Assembly: GCA_934402315.1 (NCBI GenBank)
Contig: CAKRTS010000012.1
Coordinates: 1-64,000 of the forward strand
Length of the DNA stretch: 64,000 bases
Direction: 5' to 3'
Origin: an uncultured Acetatifactor sp.
GTDB lineage: Bacteria > Bacillota > Clostridia > Lachnospirales > Lachnospiraceae
Below, one piece after another: positions 25,513 to 33,522 of the stretch. A program made the position numbers and the translations under genes. Numbering within the stretch: position 1 is the stretch's first letter; every line of letters begins with the position of its first letter. The notes beneath the pieces are model-generated. The model saw nothing but the letters and a program-made list of their open reading frames with translations, ran no database searches and was not told the origin of the DNA.

Positions 25513-26925
25513 TCAATCAGCCTTCAACGGTCTCCGGAATTTCGCAATGAAAAAACCGTCCGCCGCCATATATCCCGGCAGAAACTGGATGCAGGCGCTC
25601 CGCTCCTCTGCGTTCAGACCGTCCTTTTTCCCCTCTGCGTCGCGCAGACCGGCTGTCTCCCGCTTCTGTGCCTTAAGCGCCTCCGGCAGCTCCTCCTCAA
25701 CGGAGACCGGCGCAAAGCCAAGCTCCTCCGCGATATAGCGCACCATAGCCTCATTCTCCGCAGGATTTACGGTACAGGTACTGTAGAGAAGCCTTCCGCC
25801 GGGCTTCACGTACCGGCTGCAGACAGCAACAATTTCCCTTTGCAGTGCATGAAGGCTCTCCATCCCCTCCCGCGTGATATGATATTTGATGTCCCGCTTC
25901 TTTCCCATGACACCGAGCCCGGAACACGGGACATCAAGCAGCACGACATCCGCCTTTCCTTCCTTTTCAGGGTCAAAGCATCGCGCGTCCCACTCCTGGA
26001 TCTCGATATTGTCCATCCGCATCCGCAGAACATTTTCCCGGATGCGCTCCGTCTTTTCCGCGGAGACATCCCTGCTCAGCACCTTCTTAGCCTTCTCCGC
26101 TACAAGAATGCTCTTCCCGCCGGGCGCCGCACACGCATCCAGCACAAAGTCCGTCTTTTGAATGCCCGCGAGCTCCACTGCCAGCGCAGAACTCACATCC
26201 TGCACCGTCCACTGTCCCTCCGCAAAGCCGGGCAGCGCACTGATATTGTCGACATGCTCCAGTCTGCACAGATAAGGCAGATAGGCTCCCTCCCGGATCT
26301 CCGCCCCCGCCTGTGCAAGCTGACCTTTAAGCAGCTCCCGCTCCTTCTCTGAAAGCCTTGTTGAGAAACGCACGGAGACGGGATGCACCGCCATGATCTC
26401 CTCTAACATTGTTGCCGTTATTTTCCTGCCGTATTCCTCGAGCCAGAACCCGATCAGCCACTCCGGCATGGAATATTTCACAGACAGATAGCGCACGGGC
26501 TCTGTCTTCTCATCCGGCATGGGCAGCTGCTCCCTGCTTCTGGAGAGATTACGCAGCACACCGTTGACAAAGCCCCGCAGATTGCCGAACCTTCTCTTTA
26601 CTGCGAGCTTGCACGCCTCATTGCAGACTGCGCTGTCCGGTACGGCATCCATGTAGAGGAGCTGGTAGACGCTCATCCGCAGCAGGGTCCGCACAAGGGG
26701 CTTCATCTTCCAGACAGGAACCGTGGAAAAATGATCCAGATAGTAGTCAAGCTCAATCTGTCTCTCGATGGTTCCCTCCGTCACACGCTTGATAAAGGCC
26801 TTGTCGCGCGCGTCCAGATAATTGTATTTGTCTAAAACCGCCCGGATCAGCTGATTGGAATACTGCTCCCCTTTTTCTATGGAAAGCAGGGTATCCAGTA
26901 TGATCTCTCTCGTATTCTCTGCCAC
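25513..26925 (-). CDS. rsmB: 16S rRNA (cytosine(967)-C5)-methyltransferase
   Basis: The 470-residue protein has an N-terminal NusB-like RNA-binding domain (about 1-145) and a C-terminal SAM domain. DACAAPGGKS binds SAM near residue 263. DVPCSGLG near 333 and YSTCTVNPAEN near 383 carry the two cysteines used in m5C chemistry. An extra C-terminal stretch after residue 400 (LPEALKAQKRETAG) is typical of Firmicutes forms. It lies three bases from the Zn-peptidase gene. Confidence 0.95.
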   Translation of the reverse strand: MAENTREIILDTLLSIEKGEQYSNQLIRAVLDKYNYLDARDKAFIKRVTEGTIERQIELDYYLDHFSTVPVWKMKPLVRTLLRMSVYQLLYMDAVPDSAVCNEACKLAVKRRFGNLRGFVNGVLRNLSRSREQLPMPDEKTEPVRYLSVKYSMPEWLIGFWLEEYGRKITATMLEEIMAVHPVSVRFSTRLSEKERELLKGQLAQAGAEIREGAYLPYLCRLEHVDNISALPGFAEGQWTVQDVSSALAVELAGIQKTDFVLDACAAPGGKSILVAEKAKKVLSRDVSAEKTERIRENVLRMRMDNIEIQEWDARCFDPEKEGKADVVLLDVPCSGLGVMGKKRDIKYHITREGMESLHALQREIVAVCSRYVKPGGRLLYSTCTVNPAENEAMVRYIAEELGFAPVSVEEELPEALKAQKRETAGLRDAEGKKDGLNAEERSACIQFLPGYMAADGFFIAKFRRPLKAD

Positions 26926-26928
26926 CGT

Positions 26929-27624
26929 TTAATCTCTCCTCCTGCGGTTGCCAAACAAAAGAATCAGCCTGAGCAGCTGCAGAATGGAGGATGCCGCCGC
27001 TGCGACATAAGTCATCGCCGCTGCGCTCAGAACCTTCTTACAACCGTCATTTTCCTGTGTCGTCATCAGACCGTACTGGTCAATTTTTGCAACGGCTCTG
27101 GCGGACGCATTGAATTCCACCGGCAGGGTCACAAGCTGAAACAGCACGGACAGGGCAAATGCCCAGATGCCGATCTGGATGAGAACATTGTTCCAGCTTA
27201 AGATAACACCCAGAAGGATGATCGGGATGCCCAGACGGCTTCCGATGTTCACGACCGGAACAAGCGCTGTCCTGAAGTTCAGGGGCGAATATCCCTGTGC
27301 GTGCTGGATGGCATGACCGCACTCATGCGCGGCAACGCCCACCGCCGTCACAGATGCCCGGTTATAATTTCCGTAGGAGAGACGCACCGTGTTGGTTCTG
27401 GGATCAAAGTGATCTCCGTCCTCGCTCTCCAGACACTCGACCTGGACATTGTACAGACCCTCGTTGTTCAGAATCCGTCTCGCAGCCTCCGCACCGGTCA
27501 GTCCCGTGGAGTTCTGGATCTTATCATACTTCTTCATGACTCTGTTGACATGCGCACTCGCCCACAGACAGAGCAGCATACCGATAATCACAAGCCCGTA
27601 GGTAACATCATAGTAATAGTACAT
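26929..27624 (-). CDS. Zinc-dependent membrane peptidase, YugP type
   Basis: A 231-residue membrane protein with the metal motif AHECGHAIQHA (HExxH) near residue 100. It is flanked by an N-terminal helix (YGLVIIGMLLCLWAS) and later helices (IPIILLGVILSW, FALSVLFQLVT). It belongs to the Zn_peptidase_2/YugP family of unknown substrate and is a standard member of this operon in Clostridia, between rsmB and fmt. The start is placed at ATG 27624; a GTG 12 bases earlier is an alternative. Confidence 0.9.
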   Translation of the reverse strand: MYYYYDVTYGLVIIGMLLCLWASAHVNRVMKKYDKIQNSTGLTGAEAARRILNNEGLYNVQVECLESEDGDHFDPRTNTVRLSYGNYNRASVTAVGVAAHECGHAIQHAQGYSPLNFRTALVPVVNIGSRLGIPIILLGVILSWNNVLIQIGIWAFALSVLFQLVTLPVEFNASARAVAKIDQYGLMTTQENDGCKKVLSAAAMTYVAAAASSILQLLRLILLFGNRRRRD

Positions 27625-27673
27625 CCTGTTCACCACACCTTTCTGCTATCCGCAAACAAAAAATATCTGCAAG

Positions 27674-28615
27674 CTAAACGCTCTCAAGCACCTCTCCCGG
27701 CTGCAGCTTCACGCCGAGCAGGAAATCGTGTGCCGTCATCCTCTTCTTGCCCTCGAGCTGGAGCTCCAGTATCTTCAGCGCGCCGTCGCCCGTCGCCACC
27801 GTCACGGCATCCTTCTCCACGCGGAGAAGTTCTCCGGGAGCATGACCCGCAACCGGCTCCTCCGGCAGGGGAACCGCCTTCCATATCTTCAACTGCTTCC
27901 CCTTATAGCCGGTGTAAGCGCTCGGCCACGGTGTCAGGCCACGGATCAGCCTGTCAATTTCAAGCGCTGGCCTTGTAAAGTCAATCCGTCCCATCTCCTT
28001 CCGGATCATGGCGGCATAACAGCTCTCCTCGTCATTCTGCTTCTGCGGTGTCAGCTTTCCCTCTGTCAGAAGCGGCAGAGCCTCAATGATTGCCTCCCCG
28101 CCGAGCACCGTGAGCTTATCGCTCAGCGTCTCGTAATCATCCTCACTGTCAATCGGCACTTCCTTCTTATACAGCATATCTCCCGTATCGATGCCCGCAT
28201 CCATCTGCATGATCGTCACGCCGGTTTTCTCCTCGCCGTCAATAATGACATGCTGGATCGGCGATGCCCCCCTGTATTTCGGGAGCAGCGAAGCATGGAT
28301 GCAAAGACTGCCAAGCCTCGGAATATCCAGTATCTCCTGGGAGAGTATCTGTCCGAAGGCGGCAACGACATAGACATCCGCCTCGTAGGTCTTAAGCTCC
28401 GCGATTGCCTCCGGCGCCTTGATCCTCCTCGGCTGGAGCACGGGAATGCCGTGCTCCAGTGCACATACCTTTGCGGGAGACGGCAGCAATTCCTTGCTCC
28501 TTCCTTTCGGCTTGTCCGGCTGGGTCACGACCGCCGTGATCTCATAGCCCTCCCGGATCAATGCCTCTAGCGCTCCCACTGCAAAATCGGGAGTTCCCAT
28601 AAAAACAATTTTCAA
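27674..28615 (-). CDS. fmt: Methionyl-tRNA formyltransferase
   Basis: The 313-residue enzyme formylates Met-tRNAi using 10-formyl-tetrahydrofolate. The N-terminal FMGTPDFAVGALEAL, the catalytic HASLLPKYRGASPIQ and IMQMDAGIDTGD are signature segments, and the C-terminal OB domain is complete. A TTG at 28615, nine bases after GGAG, gives the family-typical MKIVFMGTPDF N-terminus. It is paired with def 13 bp upstream, as usual. Confidence 0.96.
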   Translation of the reverse strand: MKIVFMGTPDFAVGALEALIREGYEITAVVTQPDKPKGRSKELLPSPAKVCALEHGIPVLQPRRIKAPEAIAELKTYEADVYVVAAFGQILSQEILDIPRLGSLCIHASLLPKYRGASPIQHVIIDGEEKTGVTIMQMDAGIDTGDMLYKKEVPIDSEDDYETLSDKLTVLGGEAIIEALPLLTEGKLTPQKQNDEESCYAAMIRKEMGRIDFTRPALEIDRLIRGLTPWPSAYTGYKGKQLKIWKAVPLPEEPVAGHAPGELLRVEKDAVTVATGDGALKILELQLEGKKRMTAHDFLLGVKLQPGEVLESV

Positions 28616-28628
28616 ATTTTTCTCCAAA

Positions 28629-29108
28629 TTATTCATCCTCTTCCTCATAATGGGTGTCCTGCAACGGCCCCTCTACCTTCTCCACATAGAGATGTCCGTC
28701 CAGATGATCGAGTTCATGACAGATCGCGCGCGCCAGCAGCTCCGTTCCCTCAAGCTCAAACTCCTTCATATTGACGTCCAGCGCAACCGCCTTGACATAG
28801 TTCGGTCTTGTCACCTGCCCCGACTTCCCGGGCACGCTCAGGCAGCCCTCCTGCCCGGTCTGCTCGCCGCTCGACTCCACAATCCTCGGGTTAATCAGAA
28901 TATGCGGATCCTCCCCCGTCGTGTCAATTACCACAATCCGCTTCAGAATGCCGACCTGCGGCGCGGCAAGCCCGACACCGTTCGCCTCGTACATCGTTTC
29001 GAGCATGTCGCCGATCAGCTCCTTGATCCTCGGCGTCATCTCCTTTACTTCCTTGCACTTCTTTGTAAGCACCTCATCCCCGATTTCCCGTATGTTCCTG
29101 ATAGCCAT
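28629..29108 (-). CDS. def: Peptide deformylase
   Basis: The 159-residue metalloenzyme removes the formyl group from new proteins. All three motifs are present: GVGLAAPQVG, EGCLSVPG (metal Cys) and HELDHLDG (two metal His and the catalytic Glu). It is closely coupled to fmt downstream. Its 5' leader contains a 15-bp tandem repeat and a large hairpin element that separates it from priA, so its expression may be set independently of the upstream genes. Confidence 0.96.
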   Translation of the reverse strand: MAIRNIREIGDEVLTKKCKEVKEMTPRIKELIGDMLETMYEANGVGLAAPQVGILKRIVVIDTTGEDPHILINPRIVESSGEQTGQEGCLSVPGKSGQVTRPNYVKAVALDVNMKEFELEGTELLARAICHELDHLDGHLYVEKVEGPLQDTHYEEEDE

Positions 29109-29147
29109 TTTCTCCCTCCCGCCGAAGCGGATCTCCTTTCTCTTCTA

Positions 29148-29214
29148 TCTCATATCTGTTTGTCTCATATCTGTTTGTCTCATATCTGTTTGTCTCATAT
29201 CTGTTTGTCTCATA
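29148..29214. repeat. 15-bp tandem repeat in the def leader
   Basis: The unit TCTCATATCTGTTTG occurs four times in perfect tandem (29148-29207), followed by a seven-base partial copy. It lies about 40 bp upstream of def. No spacers of differing sequence exist, so it is not a CRISPR. Copy number could vary by slippage. Confidence 0.9.
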
Positions 29215-29284
29215 CTCTATTAATGCTCATAACTTGCTCATTCCCACATTCTGTTCCTTGCAAACTTCCCCATTTCCCCCGACA

Positions 29285-29480
29285 GTTGTGTGGAATGTGC
29301 CTGGCCACAAGCAGCGCACTCTGGAGCCGCCGGTGCTTAGTCTCCGTACTTTGGAGACTTACGCACCGCTGCGTGCGGAAGGTAGCGAGAGCGTGCCTGC
29401 GGTGGTCTGCACATTCCGCGCAACGTCACTAGCGGAACTTCCCTTGCATTCCGCGCAACGTTCCTTGCGGAAACCGAATA
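29285..29480. repeat. Nested inverted-repeat element between priA and def
   Basis: The outer arms GTTGTGTGGAATGTGC (29285-29300) and GCACATTCCGCGCAAC (29409-29424) pair with two mismatches. Inside, GGTGCTTAGTCTCC pairs with GGAGACTTACGCACC around a short loop. To the right, the segment GCGCAACGT with flanking TTCCGC/GCGGAA occurs twice (29413-29436 and 29449-29472), each able to form a hairpin. No coding frame fits. It looks like a dispersed structured repeat, unrelated in sequence to the copies at 6660-9487. Confidence 0.7.
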
Positions 29481-29482
29481 TC

Positions 29483-31783
29483 TCACAGCGTATTCACCGG
29501 ATCAAAATCAAACTGCACCACCTCTGTCCGCAGCTGCTCCCCCTGTATCTTCTCCTCCAGCGCATCCTTCACTTTCACAAGTGTATCATATTTTGCGCAT
29601 TTTACATAGAAAACAAATCTAAAAATATCATTAATCCTTCCGATCGATGCCGCCGCGGGTCCGATAATCTGCATCCTGTCACTCTCCCCGCCTGTCTGTG
29701 CAGCGTCTTTCCTCTCCTGTCCGCGCTCTGCGGGCATACTCCCACGCACACACTCCGCGAGTGCCTCCGCAAGCGCCTGCCCCCTGCTTTCTTCCCTCGC
29801 AAAGATCTGCACCGCCAACATATGCGCCGCCGGCGGATAGCCGCCCAGCTCCCGGTAAAGGATCTCTTCGTTATAGAAGCCCTCATAATCCTGTTTGGCG
29901 GCATAGGTCACGGCATAATGCTCCGGCTGATAGGTCTGGATCACCGCCTCGCCCGGCAGCGCTCCCCTTCCGGCTCTCCCCACCGCCTGCGTCAGAAGCT
30001 GGAAGGTTCTCTCCCCGGCGCGGTAATCGTTTGCACCGAGAGAAAGATCCGCCGCCAGCACCCCGACAAGCGTCACGCCCGGAAAATCGTGCCCCTTGAC
30101 AATCATCTGCGTGCCGATGAGCACATCCGCCTCCCTGTTGGAGAAGGCTGAGAGAATCTGCTCATAGCTGTCCTTTGTCTTTGTGGTATCCCCGTCCATT
30201 CTGAGCGTGCGCACATCCGGAAAGAGCTCCCGCAGCTTCTCCTCGATCTGCTGGGTTCCCGCCTTAAAGCCGCTGATATAGCGCGAACCGCATTTCGGGC
30301 AGGCTGACGGCTTCGGCTCGCTGTAACCGCAGTAATGGCAGATGAGCCGCCCGCCCTTATGCTCCGATAAAGAGACGTCACAGTGCGGGCACTTCATGAC
30401 ATGCCCGCAGGCACGGCACGAGATAAACCCGGCATAGCCCCTCCTGTTTAAGAATAAAATGCTCTGCTCCCCCTTCTGCAGCCTGTCAGCCAGAAGCTCC
30501 TGCAGCTTCCTGCTGAAAATAGAGCGGTTTCCTTGCTTCAGTTCCTGTCTTAAATCTATCGTATAGACCGTCGGCAACTGTCCCCCCGTGAGACGTTCCT
30601 TCAGGGTATACAGCTTGTATTCGCCGCTCTGTGCCCGGTAATACGCCTCCATGGAGGGCGTCGCAGAACCGAGCACAAGGCTCGCGCCGCACATTCCGGC
30701 AAGCCTTGCCGCCGTCTCCCTCGCATGGTACTTCGGCGTTGCCTCGCTCTTATAGCTGTTCTCATGCTCCTCGTCCATAATGATGACGCCGAGCTTCGGA
30801 AACGGTGTAAACAGCGCTGACCTCGGCCCGATTATCACGTCGATCTCACCGTTTTTTGCGCGCTCGCACTGATCGTATTTTTCCCCGGGTGAGAGCGTTG
30901 AATTCATCACACTGACCCGGCTGCCGAACCTCCGGTAAAACCGTAAGAGCGTCTGATAGGTCAGGGCAATCTCCGGGATCAGCACAATCGCCTGTCTCCC
31001 CCGCCTGACCATCTCCTCGACGATCTGCATATAGACCTCTGTCTTACCGCTTCCCGTGATACCGTGGATCAGATAGGTTCCGGGATTCCCCGCGTCAAAG
31101 TCGGCAAGTATTTCCTCCGCAATGCGGCGCTGCTCAGCGCTCAGAACCGGACGCATCTGCCGCGCGTGGGCTTCCTCATTCTCCTGTGCCAGCCGCACCG
31201 GGTCGCGCAGGCTCTCCGTGCTCACAACCCTTACCGCGCCCGCCTTCTCCAACCCTCTCACCGTCTGTGCCGACACGCCAAGCTTTCCCGTCACCCACTC
31301 ATAGGGAATCTCCTCCTGCTCCACCAGCTCCCGCAGAAGCCGCTCCTTCGCCACCTGCTTCTTTCTGCGGCTCTCGCCGAGCAGGGAAATGATCTCCTCC
31401 CTGTTCATGAGACGCTGCAGGGTACGGTGCTCGAGCCGTTTCACAGTCTGCTTCGCCGGAATTACCGTCTTCAACGCCTGTATCATGGTAGAACCGTAAT
31501 TCTTCCTGATCCATCCGGCGAGGGCAATGAGTCTGTCCTCCACGCCGGCATTCTTTGTCGTGATCTCCAGAATATCCTTTGTCCGCTGCGGGTCAAATTT
31601 GCAGTCCTCTCCGATCTCTATGACATATCCCTTCAGCCTGCGTCCGCCGTTCCCGAAGGGCACCGTCACGCACATGCCGATCTCCAGACGGTCTCTCAGC
31701 CGCTCCGGCACGCGGTACTGAAACGGCTTATCCAGTTTTTCATGAGAAATATCCACAATGATATCTGCATAAAGCTCCGACAT
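29483..31783 (-). CDS. priA: Primosomal replication-restart helicase
   Basis: The 766-residue superfamily 2 helicase restarts stalled replication forks by loading the replisome. It has an N-terminal DNA-binding region, Walker A GITGSGKTE, DEEH in MDEEHENS, and the paired zinc sites CRACG-CPHC-CHYCG-CPKCG. The conserved LGSATPS and QAVGRAGR motifs are present. It starts 25 bp after murE and probably shares its transcript. Confidence 0.96.
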   Translation of the reverse strand: MSELYADIIVDISHEKLDKPFQYRVPERLRDRLEIGMCVTVPFGNGGRRLKGYVIEIGEDCKFDPQRTKDILEITTKNAGVEDRLIALAGWIRKNYGSTMIQALKTVIPAKQTVKRLEHRTLQRLMNREEIISLLGESRRKKQVAKERLLRELVEQEEIPYEWVTGKLGVSAQTVRGLEKAGAVRVVSTESLRDPVRLAQENEEAHARQMRPVLSAEQRRIAEEILADFDAGNPGTYLIHGITGSGKTEVYMQIVEEMVRRGRQAIVLIPEIALTYQTLLRFYRRFGSRVSVMNSTLSPGEKYDQCERAKNGEIDVIIGPRSALFTPFPKLGVIIMDEEHENSYKSEATPKYHARETAARLAGMCGASLVLGSATPSMEAYYRAQSGEYKLYTLKERLTGGQLPTVYTIDLRQELKQGNRSIFSRKLQELLADRLQKGEQSILFLNRRGYAGFISCRACGHVMKCPHCDVSLSEHKGGRLICHYCGYSEPKPSACPKCGSRYISGFKAGTQQIEEKLRELFPDVRTLRMDGDTTKTKDSYEQILSAFSNREADVLIGTQMIVKGHDFPGVTLVGVLAADLSLGANDYRAGERTFQLLTQAVGRAGRGALPGEAVIQTYQPEHYAVTYAAKQDYEGFYNEEILYRELGGYPPAAHMLAVQIFAREESRGQALAEALAECVRGSMPAERGQERKDAAQTGGESDRMQIIGPAAASIGRINDIFRFVFYVKCAKYDTLVKVKDALEEKIQGEQLRTEVVQFDFDPVNTL

Positions 31784-31808
31784 GCACTATCCCCCTGTCG
31801 TCCTACGA

Positions 31809-33287
31809 TCAGATGTGCTCCAGTCCGCCTTCAAGGAGCTCACGGATGATGACTCTCTCGTCCATGGGATATTTCTTTCCCTTGATCTCCTGATAGTCCT
31901 CGTGACCCTTTCCGGCGAGCACAATGATGTCGCCCTCCTCCGCATGGGAGATCACATAGGCAATCGCTTCTCTTCTGTCGCAGATCTCAATATATTTTCC
32001 GTCCGTCCGGCTGATGCCCGTCTTAATGTCCTCGATGATGTCCTGCGGCTCTTCAAAGCGCGGGTTATCCGAGGTAATCACCGTCAGATCCGCCAGCCTT
32101 CCGCTGACCTCACCCATCTCATACCTGCGCAGCTTGGAACGGTTTCCGCCGCAGCCGAAAAGGCTGACAAGCCGGTGCGGATTGTACTCCTTTAACGTCG
32201 TGAGCAGGCTCTCCAGCGCCATTGCATTGTGCGCATAATCGATCAACACAATAAACTTGTCAGAGACCTCCACCTTCTCGATTCTGCCCTTCACCCTCGC
32301 GCCGAGCAGTGCACGGCAGATCGTCGCCTCGTTGACCTGGAAATGACGGCAGATCGAGATCGCACAGAGCGCATTGTACACGCTGAATTTTCCGGGCATC
32401 GGCAGCTTCACATCCAGCTCGATCAGCCCCTCCGTGTGGAAATCTACGCCGAGCGCACCCGGCATATACACTCTTCTGATGCCCTCGGCACGGAGCATAT
32501 TGTTTTCTCCCAGACCGTAGGTTTCCAGCTGGCAGGTATGTCCCGCCGTCACCTTTTCCACATGCACATCATCCCCGTTGACAATTCCCACGCGGCACTG
32601 CTTGAACAGCAGCCCCTTGCACGCCATATAGTCCTCAAAGCTCGCATGCTCGTTCGGCCCGATGTGATCTGCCTCCAGATTTGTGAAAATGCCGTAGTCA
32701 AAGAGAAAGCCCTGCGTCCTGTGGAGCATCAGCGCCTGTGACGAGACCTCCATGACAACAGCCTGCATACCGGCATCCACCATCTTCGCAAAGGTTTCCT
32801 GCAGAATGTAGGATTCCGGCGTCGTGTTGTCCGCCGGGGTCTCCTCCTCTCCGATGATCGTCTCGATCGTGCCGATCAGACCGCACTTGATTCCGGCATT
32901 CTCTAAAATGGAACGCACAAGGTAGGTTGTCGTCGTCTTCCCCTTGGTTCCCGTGATGCCGATTGTCTTTAATTTCTCCGCCGGGTGTCCGAACCACGCC
33001 GCCGAGATGAATGCCATTGCGTAGCGCGTATTCTCCACGCGGATTACGGTCACATCCTTTTCTGCAATATCCGGATCAATATCCTTGGAGACCACCAGAA
33101 CTGCAGCCCCCATCTCGACCGCGCTCAGCGCCGCCTTATGCCCGTCAAAATTCGCGCCCTCGATGCAGAGGAAAAGACAGCCCGGCTGAATCTTTCTAGA
33201 ATCATTAATTACCGCACTGATCTCTCTGTCCGTGCTGCCCTGCACACATTTATATTCCAGCTTTTCCAATAAATCGCCCAGTCTCAT
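31809..33287 (-). CDS. murE: UDP-MurNAc-tripeptide synthetase, probable meso-DAP type
   Basis: A 492-residue Mur ligase that adds the third stem-peptide residue in peptidoglycan synthesis. The ATP loop GTKGKTTTT lies near residue 114, and the substrate-gating motif DNPRFEEP near 406 is the form found in meso-diaminopimelate ligases rather than Lys ligases. EVSSQAL and GCGGNRSKLRR are also typical. ATG 33287 lies nine bases after GGGAGGAG; an upstream in-frame start would include the RBS. It begins the long housekeeping operon. Confidence 0.95.
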   Translation of the reverse strand: MRLGDLLEKLEYKCVQGSTDREISAVINDSRKIQPGCLFLCIEGANFDGHKAALSAVEMGAAVLVVSKDIDPDIAEKDVTVIRVENTRYAMAFISAAWFGHPAEKLKTIGITGTKGKTTTTYLVRSILENAGIKCGLIGTIETIIGEEETPADNTTPESYILQETFAKMVDAGMQAVVMEVSSQALMLHRTQGFLFDYGIFTNLEADHIGPNEHASFEDYMACKGLLFKQCRVGIVNGDDVHVEKVTAGHTCQLETYGLGENNMLRAEGIRRVYMPGALGVDFHTEGLIELDVKLPMPGKFSVYNALCAISICRHFQVNEATICRALLGARVKGRIEKVEVSDKFIVLIDYAHNAMALESLLTTLKEYNPHRLVSLFGCGGNRSKLRRYEMGEVSGRLADLTVITSDNPRFEEPQDIIEDIKTGISRTDGKYIEICDRREAIAYVISHAEEGDIIVLAGKGHEDYQEIKGKKYPMDERVIIRELLEGGLEHI

Positions 33288-33372
33288 GACACATTCTCCT
33301 CCCAAGCAAAAACAATACAATATATTTTACTCTATTTTCCCATTTTGTACCACTCTTTTTTTCGGGCAGCAG

Positions 33373-33396
33373 AAAAGCCCCGGCATACACCGAGGC
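33373..33396 (-). terminator. Terminator downstream of secDF
   Basis: The stem GCCTCGG/CCGGGGC with a six-base loop is followed on the minus strand by TTTTC. It lies between secDF and murE and separates the two transcripts. The 235-bp gap holds no gene. Confidence 0.65.
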
Positions 33397-33522
33397 CCTT
33401 CCGCTATTTTCTTATGAGGGGGGAGATAGTGAGTTCATCAACTATCCGAAATACATATTACCCATAAATTGTGTCAAAACTGTGTCCAATTTCTAATGCA
33501 AATCTAAAAAACTCTTAAATAA

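Noticed and set aside
29148..29214. Possible CRISPR array
   Set aside because: The units are in direct tandem with no unique spacers and no cas genes are present.
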